NCBI GenBank assembly: GCA_021396245.1
Contig: WNYE01000020.1
Location: 310,001-374,000 of the forward strand
Length of the DNA: 64,000 nt
Reading direction: 5' to 3'
From: Sporothrix humicola
Taxonomy: Eukaryota > Ascomycota > Sordariomycetes > Ophiostomatales > Ophiostomataceae
How positions within the stretch are numbered: the stretch's first letter is position 1; the number at the start of each line of letters is the position of its first letter. The position numbers were made by a program, and so were the translations under genes. This document shows, piece after piece, positions 36,169 through 46,241 of the stretch. Below the pieces are notes generated by a model. That model saw only the letters and a list, made by a program, of their open reading frames with translations. It did not search any database and was not told the DNA's origin.

Positions 36169-37073
36169 GTAAATCTGTGGATTTTTTTTCTTCTTTAAAA
36201 AATAAATAAATATTGAGTTAGGACGTCAAAAGAGAAACGGTAATAAACAGGGTTAAACTCGTTCTACATGCACGGTAGAACGAGTAGCAAAGTGAAAGAA
36301 ATAATAACAAAATATGCAAACAACGCAAACAAAGGACATACCAACACATTTCATGAGATACAATAATTTCAGACGGTGATGAACGTCAAGCTGAGACGAG
36401 AAAGAGGCCGGCCTAGATGCAATGCCAGACACCTCCAGAATGACAAATATGTACATCCGGCAAATCTTGACCAACTGATCATGAGACAACATCACCGGGA
36501 CGATCTTCTCGTCTATTCCGCGGCCCCCAAACGAAGTATGATCTTCTCTTTTCCACCGACAGACGGGACGACGCACAAGACATGACGAACGGGCATCGGC
36601 GACCGACGAGCTGTTTCAACTATGACTCTGGCTGAATAGGAGCAAGATCGCCACGGAAAGGATGAAAACTGCCCGGGCCATCATATCATCATATCACCCT
36701 TCAGACGACGATGGGATCTCACGATGATAGTTCGGCACTTGGATTTTTTCGTTGTTGTTAGCAAGCTGGCTGTAAATGTAGTCACCGCTCTGGTACTCGT
36801 CGTTTTCAAACTTTTTTTATTATCCCCTTGAATCGGAGACATAATCTTTTTTGCCTATCCGGTGAAATCTATATGCGTTTTGATTTTTTGATACATTCAC
36901 CCCAAATCCACAAAACCGCGCCGTTAAAGTGAAAAAAGAAACGACTAGACAAAAACGAAGAAACACAAGACAACCCGTGGGTAAAAACATGTGACGTCGT
37001 AAGCGAGACAGACAGCCCTTTCTTCCCCTTCTTCCTCACACCTTCTCTTGCAATCGGCCATAACGCACACCCC

Positions 37074-38861
37074 TTAGTCCTCATCCCAGTTAGGGTTGGG
37101 GCCGGGCGGCTTCGGGCCACCGGCTTGCCGGGCCACAATGATCTGGTCGACCGACAGCACGGTCCGCGCGGCCTCCGTTGCCAGCTTGATGGCCCAGCTC
37201 TTGCTGGCCAGCAGGTCCAGGATGCCCTCGTCCTTGGCGTCCAGCGTGCCGGTGCCGTCGTCGTTCTCCACGTCCACGCCGTACGTCCACTCGTCCTTCT
37301 TGTGTGCCGACGCGTACAGGTGGCTCAGCACCTCTGTTGCGTCCAGACCGGCGCTCTCGGCTAGCGTCCGCGGCACAACCTCAAAGGCCTCGCCGTACTT
37401 CTTGATGGCATACTGCGCCAGGCCGGGCGTCTTCTCGCCGAACGCCTGCAGCCGCTCGACCAGCTGGACCTCTGTCGAGCCGGCACCCGGCACCAGCCGT
37501 GCGTCCTTGGTGATGGCCTTGACAACGTTGACGCCGTCGTCAACGGCACGCTCCACGTCGTCGAGGTGGTTCTGCGTGGCGCCGCGCAGCACGATCGTCG
37601 CCGTGCGCGTGACACCCTCGTCCTCCTGCCGGAACACTGTGACACGGTCGCCGCCAACCTCGAGCGTCTCCACAACGTCGATCGAGCCCATCTCTTCCGG
37701 CATCGGCGCGCCCAGACGCGCCAGCGGCGTCGCGCCAACCACACGGCATATCCGGCGCAGCTCGAACTTGCTGAGAATCTTGATCACCAGGATGCCGTAG
37801 CGGTTGAGGTAGTGCAGCGCCAGCTCGCCGACGGTCGAGCCGGCCACGACCACGCGCAGGCCGACGTCGTGCAGCTGCTTGATCGAGGCCTCCAGCTGCG
37901 TCTCCTCGCCCTTGGTAAAGTCCACCATCTCCTTGGCGTTGTGCAGCAGCACGGTGCCCTTGGTCTCCGTCTGGCTAGTGTCGATCGGGCACGAGAACAC
38001 GCCGACCTTGGCCTTGCGGGCCTTCTTGACCGTGCCGTCGGGCGCCTTGGGGAAGACCATGCCGCGCACGACACGGCTCTGCTCCAGGCTGCCGCCCATG
38101 ATCTTGACGACGCGGATGTTGTCGACGTTGAACAGCGCCGGGTTCTTGGGCAGCACCGCCAGCACCGCCTCCGCCACAAGATCCGCCAGGAAATCCTCGC
38201 TGCCGTTCTGCTTGCTGGCCACGACTGTGCGGATGGCCTTGCTGAGCTCCTCCTGCGACCGCACGTCATCGACCTTGTCCACGACAAGCTCCTCGAGTGT
38301 CTCGAGCGCGAACTTTTGCGCCCGCTCGTAGCCCGTCACAATGTCGGCCGTCTTGAGGCCCATCCGCAGCAGATCCTCGGCCTTCTTGAGCAGCTCGCCG
38401 GCCAGCACAATCACTAGGTTGGTTGCGTCGCCCATCTCGGCCTCCTGCTGCTGCGAGGCCATGACCAGCAGCTTGGCCGCCGGGTGCACGACGTCGAGCT
38501 CGCGCAGGATCGTTGCTGCGTCCGACGTCAGGATCATCTTCTGGAGGTGGTTAATCACCACTTTGTTGCGGCCATAGGGACCGAGCGACGTCTGCACTGT
38601 CGACGAGATCGCCCGGCATGCGTCAATGTTGCGGAGAACGGCGCCATCTTCAGAGTCGTAGCTGGGAGGCAAACACTGTCAGTAAACGAACAACAACGGA
38701 AAGAGGGGAATGTCTTCGGGAGCATCTTCGGGGAGCACGTTTCGACCCTCCTCTGTTTTGAAGCCCAAAAGACAAAAAGGGGCAAGCTAAAAGTAGACGT
38801 ACTTGTTGTAGCCCGACTTGAACAGGTTCGCATTGGGCGCGTTGGGAATGTTGAGAGACAT
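37074..38861 (-). CDS. CCT8: T-complex protein 1 subunit theta
   Basis: Two exons: 38803-38861 and 37074-38661, with a 141-nt intron (GTACGT...CCCAG); 548 aa, the normal length for this subunit. It is one of eight subunits of the cytosolic CCT/TRiC chaperonin, which folds actin, tubulin and WD40 proteins using ATP. The N-terminus MSLNIPNAPNANLFKSGYN is characteristic of the theta subunit, as is RNIDACRAISSTVQTSLGPYGRNK. The chaperonin ATPase loop reads GDATN and the C-terminal nucleotide-binding part DEGILDLLASKSWAIKLA. The protein ends with the theta-like tail GGPKPPGPNPNWDED. Its start faces the HMG-box gene across a 759-bp shared promoter region. Confidence 0.96.
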
Positions 38862-39620
38862 GGCTGCTAGGATCGGCCGTGGTCAGAACGCCCAGGAAAA
38901 TACGAAAGAATTCGGTGTCGTGGGTGATTCTGGGGTATCGTCCTCGTCGTGATGGTTGAAATTGAAAAGCAGGCAAATCGAAGCAATTAGTATGGGGGAG
39001 GGGAGCTTCCTTCTTTGCTGCAATTCGCCGGTGGTGGGGTGGGAAGGTGAGAAGGCGGCCAAAAAAATTAGTTCTGGAGCTTTCCTTTGCCTTTCACCTG
39101 CCATAGGCAGTAGTAATTCATAATAGGGAATTAGGGGCAGGCACGGCCGCACGAATGTTGAAGCCTTGGAGGCGGTGGAAGGAGCGCAGGAAAAGAGTGG
39201 GGCAGGTACGACAGACCGCCCCTGGCAGGAGGCGACTTGAACAATGTTAATCCGCCGTCCGGCGCGACCAGCAGTGACAGGACAGCGAAAGGGGAAAGCG
39301 CAGACCAACGCCATTACAGCGTGCTACTATCTGTTAGCCTGCCAATCGCGGCTCTGGCGCGTCGCTGATGGCAGGAAGCTCAGCTAATTCGGCAGGAACC
39401 AGCAAACTTCCTCACTGCGTGTGAATTGTATGCAACTTCCACGACTCTCCCTCAATTCCTCAATTCCACGAAATCGACCACCAACGATACATTTTTACAC
39501 CATTGATACGGCCGGAATCTCTTTTCGATCCCATCCATTCTCTGCCCACCCGTTTTTCGACCCGACGCCGACTTGATAACCGTCTGATTGATTCGAGCGA
39601 AGCGTACCGCTCTCTCCACA
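38862..39620. promoter_or_regulatory. Divergent promoter region, CCT8 / HMG-box gene
   Basis: A 759-bp intergenic region between two start codons facing away from each other. It contains a CCAAT box at 39342-39346, about 280 bp from the HMG-box ATG. Short minus-strand frames (for example 38883-39314) have no motif and are taken as chance. Confidence 0.55.
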
Positions 39621-41014
39621 ATGGCGCCCTGTAAGAGATGCCCGAATGTTCACCTGAGGAGAACCTGACATTGCCAAGTTCTTTCGATCGCTTTTGCCTC
39701 TGACTCTACGGCCTGGCGAAAGGCAGATGCATGATGCCCTCATTGAGAACCACGACCCTAACAGAGACCAGCCACATCCCCCAGCGTCCCCACGCTGCCG
39801 CCCTCAGTCGAAGAGGCGTATCGTCGCAAATGCGTCTACTTGAAGCAGCGCCAAGTCGACCTGGAGGAGGCCAACGATGCCGTCCGTTTACGTCTTGCGC
39901 GCCTCAAGCGCCAGGTCGAGAAGCAGCGACTCGAGCGCGCGTTCCTGCTCGAGCAGCTCGCCAAGCGCACCAGCACCAACGTCGAAGACTCGGACGGAAG
40001 CCCCAGCCCTCCAGCAACTGTACGTTTCCCGGCCCTCGATACATTCGCCTTTACATAGCGTCTCGAATACTGTCTCGAGGAAGCATACTGACCACTCTAC
40101 AGCCCAAAGATAAACCCCTTCGTACCAAGCGGGGCCATCGGAAGAACTCCGTTGGCGACGGCAGCGGCGCCCCCGGCTCAACGTTTATCAGCCAGAACCT
40201 CGACCCTCTCTCACCCAGCTCCGACGTCTTTAGCAAGGGCGACAGCCAGAGCCAGCCGACACAGAGCACGCCTGCCGCATCGCAGCGGCGTGGCGGCCGC
40301 AAACCCAAGGCCGCCAAGGACGGCGACGACGCCGCGGACGCCAGCGGCAAGGGCAAGGGCGGCGACGACGACAAGGAGGACGGCAAGGGCAGCGGCGCTT
40401 TGAAGCGGCCGGGCAACGCCTTTGAGTTGTACTGCGAGGAGATGCGGCCTGCGCTGATGGAGAAGCGCAAGGCGAACAAGAAGAAGAAGGGCGGCGAGGA
40501 CGGCGACGACGTGGACATGGAGGACGCCGATGCCGAAGAGGAGGAGGAGGACGAGGCCGCCATTGAGTCGAGCATTGATGCCGAGCTTGCACGCGGCTGG
40601 ACCGAGATGGAGCAGGGCGACAAGGACGAGTTCGAGACGCGCGCTGCCGAGGAGCAGGCCAAGTACAAGAAGGCCAAGGAGGAGGCACGGCAACAGAAGC
40701 AGAAGGAAAAGGACGACAAGGAGGCCGAAGCTGAAGAAGCAGACGAGGCAAAAGACAAGGACGGCGAAAAGGCCGAAGGAGATGACGACAAGGCAGACGA
40801 TGCCGACAAGAAGGATGCCGACAAGGAGAAGGAGGCTCCTGCCGATGATGCAGCCGAAAAGGACGAAGCCAAGGACGCCGACGAAAAGGCCGAGAGCAAG
40901 GATGCCGAGCCAGAGGACAAGGAGGCAGAGCCGGCTAAAGGGGGCGAGGATACGGAGATGGCTGACCCCGACAGCGTCGCCGTTGCCACGTCCAGCGGCG
41001 ACAAGGACGATTAG
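39621..41014 (+). CDS. HMG-box protein, Nhp10-like INO80 subunit candidate
   Basis: Three exons: 39621-39630, 39772-40019 and 40103-41014; 389 aa. The first exon is only 10 nt (ATGGCGCCC plus T). The second intron acceptor choice GACCAG (39771) keeps the frame and sits 9 nt after the CTAAC branch site. An N-terminal coiled coil (about 14-70, EEAYRRKCVYLKQRQVDLEE onward) is followed by a basic linker and an HMG box starting ALKRPGNAFELYCEEMRP (about 184). The box is split by a ~40-residue acidic insert (about 211-246) before ELARGWTEMEQGDKDEFETRA (about 247-267). The last ~110 residues are Lys/Glu/Asp/Ala-rich. This order matches fungal Nhp10-type proteins, which help the INO80 remodeller bind DNA ends and nucleosomes. 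Membership of INO80 is inferred. Confidence 0.82.
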
Positions 41015-41570
41015 GTGCGATACACGACACATCATATGGGCGCACCTTCTGCAAATATTCCATTTGGAATTTTCTTGTTTTCATTGGCTTTGCTTTCTAT
41101 TTTGCGTTGGGAAAGAGAAAGGGAGACTTCAATTACCCTTTTGTTTGGCGTGGACGCGGGGCTTTTCTGATTTACACAGTTATTGTTTTCATGGCTCATT
41201 TGATATTTTTTTTTCATGTTGCGTTTCTTCCGTTTGTATAACTAGAATCCAGGACAAAGGATAATAAGAGAGGGCGCTTGCGTTCATTTTTAAGAGTTCA
41301 TAAATGTTTTTTTACTCCACCAGGGCAAAGTGTCGGTGTTTGTTGACTCTCGGTCGTGCCTTCCGTGATGGGCGAAGGCGCTCGAAAAGCTCCTGCCTCT
41401 TGTGTCAACGTAAACAAAGCCCTATGTCTTCTGAAGCCGTGTCTTTTTTCCGTGGCTAGTAGACATCAATAAGCCTCCTGTTTACTCCCTCACCACATTG
41501 ATTTTCTCCCACATCTCATCGATAGTATCATTCTGGCTGGTCGGGCTACATCCTTAAGACACCTTGGACC
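41015..41570. other. Intergenic, tandem + strand genes
   Basis: 556 bp containing the 3' UTR of the HMG-box gene and the promoter of the deadenylase gene. A T-rich stretch (41180-41230) follows the stop codon. No conserved element was recognised. Confidence 0.5.
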
Positions 41571-43295
41571 ATGGGCTCGAGATCTGTGCCAGCGTCCAGG
41601 TTCTGGAAAGAACTGACGACAATCCTGCCTGAGATTGCAGACTCCGAATATGTTGCCGTCGACTTTGAAATGACGGGCATCGAGCCTCGGCGTGCCCCGA
41701 AAATCGACAGGCCGACCATCCACCAGATCTACGAGCGAGCGAAGCAGGCGACCGAGACGTTCAACGTGGTGCAGTTTGGCATAACCTGCATCAGGTTCGA
41801 CCCTGTGGTAAATGGTACGAAAGAGAAACGACGTGATGGAGATGAGAGGCCGACACCAAGGACAATAAAAGCTAACAAACGAAGATTTGATCCATCTCAG
41901 ATCGTACAATTTCAACGTCTCGCCATTGTTTGACCATGGAGTCAGCGGCGTGGATACCATTGCACGAACGTTGGACCGCACTCTGACGCTCTCGTACAAA
42001 ACCCTGATGTTCTTGAAACGGAACTGCATTCGCATCGAGGATGCCTATGACGGCGGTATCCAGTACCTCGGCCGGCACGAAGAGAATGAGATCTATTCCG
42101 AGTTATTTGAACCCGCACAGCGTGAAACCATTGACATTGAGACCCAACAGCCGGAGACGCAAATGTTTTACAGGGACACGATACAACGTATTGAGGCTCT
42201 TGACAGAGATCCACGGGTTCGTCACTTGCTCGAGCCTAGAATACCCATTGTTTGTGAGATGCCAAATCCTATTCTAACATCAGCCAGGTAACATATGTCA
42301 ACATTGTCAACCCCAACGGCCCTCTGACCGGCTTTCAACGTCGTCTGGTCTACCAAATTGTTGACATCATGTTCGATGGAAAGTACGAGGCGACCTTGCA
42401 GGGCAACTTCTTCTTGCAAATCACAGAAAGGGACAAGGCACTGGAGGAGAAGGTATGAGCAGCCGCTTCATTTTTGTTTCCAGATCAGCATTGAGTTCTC
42501 TTTCTCGTCAAAGCTAACGCCATTGTGTCTTCCCGTCTCAAGGAGCGACTCAAGAAAAGAAATACCATGAAAAAGGCCCTTGCTTTCCAGCGTGGCCTTC
42601 GGTACATTGTAGAAGCTGTAAGCTGGCAATATTCTGCAAAGTTTCGTTTTGTTGTGCAGCCGTTATTGACTATACGATTCCAGCTTGTCGGCGGTGATTT
42701 TGCAAAGGACGTCTGGAGATTCTACAGCGCCGGTCCCGGAATGATTGAGCCAGACCGGGAAAAAGTTCTCCAGGAAAGCGAACTGAAGCTGAAGAGCAGG
42801 AGACCAGCTCTCATCGGACACAACATGCTCCACGACCTGTGCTTTCTGCACGCCACGTTTTTCGGCCCGCTCCCGGACACCGTCGACAAGTTCGGCGCCA
42901 TGATTTACAGGCTGTTCCCATGCATTCTGGACACCAAACACATCTTGAAGGTCGGCCACAACGATATGATGCCGGCTAGGGCGCTCGAGGATATTTACGT
43001 CGATTTCGAAAACATGGCCGTCCCGTTCACGATCGACGGACAGCCTGTCGCGGCGCCTAGTGGGCAGCATCTGGCGAGAGAATACCACCAGGCTGGACAC
43101 GACAGCTACAAAACCTCTGTGGTGTTTCTCAAGGAGATTTGGAACTTGCTTCAGCAGGACGGTAATTTTCGGAAGGGAAATGGCTTGTATGCACATTTCT
43201 GGTTGCAGGGGATGAACCCCATGATCCGGGCGCTTGCAAACCAGGTGCGGCTTGGAAATGCCGGAACTATAACTACAGGACCGGCTGTCTTTTGA
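41571..43295 (+). CDS. PARN/CAF1-family poly(A)-specific ribonuclease
   Basis: Five exons: 41571-41814, 41885-42249, 42288-42452, 42543-42617 and 42684-43295; 486 aa. It is a DEDD 3'-5' exonuclease of the CAF1/PARN family (Pfam CAF1 type), expected to shorten poly(A) tails or trim small RNA 3' ends. The catalytic residues are visible: Asp31 and Glu33 (VAVDFEMTGIEP), Asp334 (LIGHNMLHDLCFLH), His418 and Asp423 (HQAGHDSYKTS). SYNFNVSPLF and FQRRLVYQIV are further family landmarks. The second intron as modelled is only 38 nt; a donor at 42216 (GTTCGT) would also keep frame but would drop 11 residues. The fourth intron (66 nt) has no stop and is a multiple of three, so retention would insert 22 residues. 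Confidence 0.9.
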
Positions 43296-43529
43296 AAAGC
43301 GCCGTGGTCCTTTTTATCTTCTTTTCCTTGTTTCCTTTCCTTCATTCATTTCCTCTTCTACTCATTAATGTCTCAACAATGGATCCCTGGTAGTCGAGGT
43401 ATTCAATAAAGTAAGGATATCGCTTGATTTTTATATCGTACATGCATTTGTATACAAAAAAGAGCCAGGGTCTTTCCGCCCTTACATCTTTTCATCTTTG
43501 TCTTTTTCTTTGATTCTTATGTAAATCCA

Positions 43530-44794
43530 TTACAGCTGCACCATGGCGTTCTTCACGCTGGCGTAGTATTCCTTGGGTAGCAGCTCTGCCGCCTCCTCCT
43601 TGGTCACCCACTTGAACTCGGAGACGCCGAGCGTGTTGCCCTTCAGGTTGGCCTGGCCGGCCATGATGCGGCCCTTGAGCAGGAAGGTCTTCTCGCTGGT
43701 GACAGGCTCCTTCTCTGTTGGCGTAGCCGGGCGCGTAAAGTGCACAACGGGCTGGCGGCCAATCATCCATGTGTTCATGTCGACGCCGGCTGCCGATTCC
43801 AGGGCACGTGCCGCGGTCTAAAATCCAATGTTAGCCTCTCTCCATAAACTACGATATATAAAAAGAGAGAGAAAAAAGAAAAGGTACACACCTCGTGCAG
43901 GGTCTCGTTGGTCTTGACGTCGGACGTGGGGAAGCTCCATGCGCCATCCGTGTTCTTGACGACCAGATACAGCGTGCGGTCCAGCTTGCGGTCAAGCCGT
44001 GTTGTGTCGTTGGCCTCGTCGGCCGCCGTCTTCCGTCGCTGCGGCCGCTCCACGCGCACACGATCCACCTCGGCCAGCGGCTCACCGTCGTCGCTGACAC
44101 GCAGGTCTGCGTCGGAAATGATGCGCTCGCGCAGGCCGTCTGGGTTCGTGAGCATCTTGCCATCTGGGTCGTCCAACGTGAACTCGTCGTCCCAGGCCGT
44201 AGCTGCGCCGTAGCCCTTGCCGCCCTTGCCGCCGCTGTAGTTGCCAATGTCGCGAGCAGCGGTGCCCTTGCGGTTTTGGACCTGCAGCCTCCAGTCGAGT
44301 GCCAGGGTTGTGTCGGGCTTGAAGAAGACCTTGGGCTGGAACGAGGCGGAAAGACGTTCGTTGAGGCGCTTTTGGTAGAGGTAGAAGGAAGCCTCAAAGG
44401 GCGTCGGGTCGCGTGTGAGGAGCGGCGCACGGCTCAGCAGCAAACCTGCGCGGATGCGGTAGTCGGGTGCCGTGGCATGTGGTGGTGTGGCTGCCGATGT
44501 GGAGGAGGATTCTTGTGGTGAGGTTGCGGCCGCTTCGGCAGAGTATGTGCGGAATTGTAATGGCAGGATTGCTGCCCGCAAAAAGGGCGTGCGGGCCTGG
44601 GCGCACTGGGTGCAGGCCACTGTGGTTTGTGCTGTCGGCAGAGGCACAGTTAGCAGGCACATTCTTCCCATACCTGCGACATAAGACGAACATCACGAGA
44701 TCTTGATCGTAATGAGACAATGGGACGAGGGGAGCAAAAACAAACCCTTAAATAAGGCCGATATCGCCTGGCCGCCCCTTCTTGAGGACGCCAT
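43530..44794 (-). CDS. MRPL17: Mitochondrial large-subunit ribosomal protein mL46
   Basis: Three exons: 44746-44794, 43892-44673 and 43530-43817; 372 aa. Introns are 72 and 74 nt. It is the mitoribosomal mL46 protein (yeast Mrpl17), a Nudix-fold structural component of the large subunit. The first ~45 residues are basic and Ala/Ser-rich without acidic residues (MASSRRGGQAISALFKG...), a mitochondrial targeting sequence split by intron 1. Landmarks are IRAGLLLSRAPLLTRDPTPFE, the segment TLYLVVKN followed by WSFPTSDVKTNETLHE, and the C-terminal TFLLKGRIMAGQANL and FKWVTKEEAAELLP. It converges on the deadenylase gene, with 234 bp between stop codons. Confidence 0.92.
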
Positions 44795-46241
44795 GTTGTA
44801 TGGGGTCAATTGGTGTGTCGACAGGCCGAGGTTGTCGAAGAAGGCAACAAATGCGCGCACAATGGGGGAATGTCGTCGATTTCGGTCGTCTGCCTCGTCG
44901 TCGAATTGAAGTTGCACGAGAGCTTTGGTGCTGGAAACTTTTTTTCGGTTGGGCGTGTCTAGCGGCTTATGGGGTCTGGGCCAATCAGAAGCTCGCCTGG
45001 CCTCGGCTTCCAATTCTGGCAGTACATACGGAGTCCCTGGCGCTGGCCAATCCCCGGCGCCGGATCATCTCTAGCGCCGAAATATTTCGCTGCGAGGAGA
45101 CGACAACCTTTAAATTTCAGATCGTCTCCCCTCTCGCTTCCTTCTCTTCTTCTTCTTTTCTACCCAAGGCATTTATCCTTATCAGGAAGACTCGCACTCT
45201 TATGAATTGTTTTTTACGTTTCGCCCCAAGTGTATCCTCCTCATTATCAAGGTGCCGAGATCAAATACCAGAGCGTCCGATTTCGCTAGCTGCTCCTCAT
45301 GGCAAGAAAATGTTCTATTTTCTTGAAAAATCCCCACCTGGAAGCTGTTAGATAGAAGACATTCACATCTCAGAAACCGCGACCCGGTCTCTTGCCTCGC
45401 TGTATAAGCGTCTCACTGCAATAGCATGTATGACGCATTCGGCAGACTACCTAATGACTCTACTAAATGTGGTTATGAAAAGGAAATGAAAAGACTAAGA
45501 TCCCGACAAAGATTTTTGACCGGAATATAAACGAGTCACGTCACGATGCAAGCAAGACTTACGATATTCTAAGCTGCGCGGAAAACAACCCGGGCAGCAA
45601 CCAGATGCATGGTAAATTTGCGCCTATATAAAAGCAAAGATCGTTTCCCGAAAACCCGCATAAGAAACAACTCTGGGCCGCGAAGGCAACAAACGCATAC
45701 GTCGTACAAAGCGCGACAAAAGACGTGTCTTGTGTCCCATTCAAATGTCATCGAATCGTCATCCGTTCATGAAAACAATAACCAAAACAAATATGTGATA
45801 GTCCCGATCGCAAACAGTAAAAATGAGAATAAAAAAACAGACTGCTAGGTAAATGAACATGGGTAATGCTAAATCAAATGAGTAGAAGATGAGACAAAAG
45901 CGGAAAAATGAACGAGAAAATGAACAAGATTCGGCCGATCAATAAACCAACGGCGAAAAGAACTGCGCCTGCCACGCAAAGATCGCTTTCCCAGGGTATC
46001 TATACCGTTGTTTCCCGATGCTCCTAGTTAAAAATAAAACGCCAGTCGAAGAGATCCCAATGAGATAGAAGAAACCGGAATCGAAAAAGAAAGGTGAGGC
46101 AAAAACAAAGGCTGTTCAGATATGTGCGAGTGATGAATATGACATGCGTGCGGCGAGGCGCCCGTCTTCGTTTGTTTCGTTTGCTTCGTTTGAATCGTTC
46201 TCTTTGTCTTGTTTGCTAATCCTTTCATCGAAACATTCCCT
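44795..46241. other. Intergenic between mL46 and RING/PHD genes
   Basis: 1.45 kb holding the mL46 promoter (right of 44794) and the 3' UTR of the RING/PHD gene. One TACGTCGTA copy lies at 45698-45706 and a partial TACGGAGT copy near 45027. No coding frame is supported. Confidence 0.5.

Larger units (their letters stand above)
32237..37073. other. Gene-poor interval with clustered palindromic motifs
   Basis: No confident gene. The notable content is nine exact copies of TACGGAGTA or TACGACGTA (either strand) between 33065 and 34608, a 14-bp direct repeat at 34825/34848, a 30-T run at 35169-35198 and a T13A11 palindrome at 36145-36168. CT-rich leader-like + strand stretches lie at 33790-33900 and 34270-34380 but no coding exon follows them. 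The 3' UTR of CCT8 lies just left of 37074. Confidence 0.5.

Noticed and set aside
37566..38417. 283-codon + strand frame
   Set aside because: Antisense to CCT8, with no motif; the sense frame has the full chaperonin signature.
40051..41035. Two long minus-strand frames (317 and 274 codons)
   Set aside because: Antisense to the Lys/Glu/Ala-rich end of the HMG-box protein; they are Ser- or Leu-rich mirrors of it.
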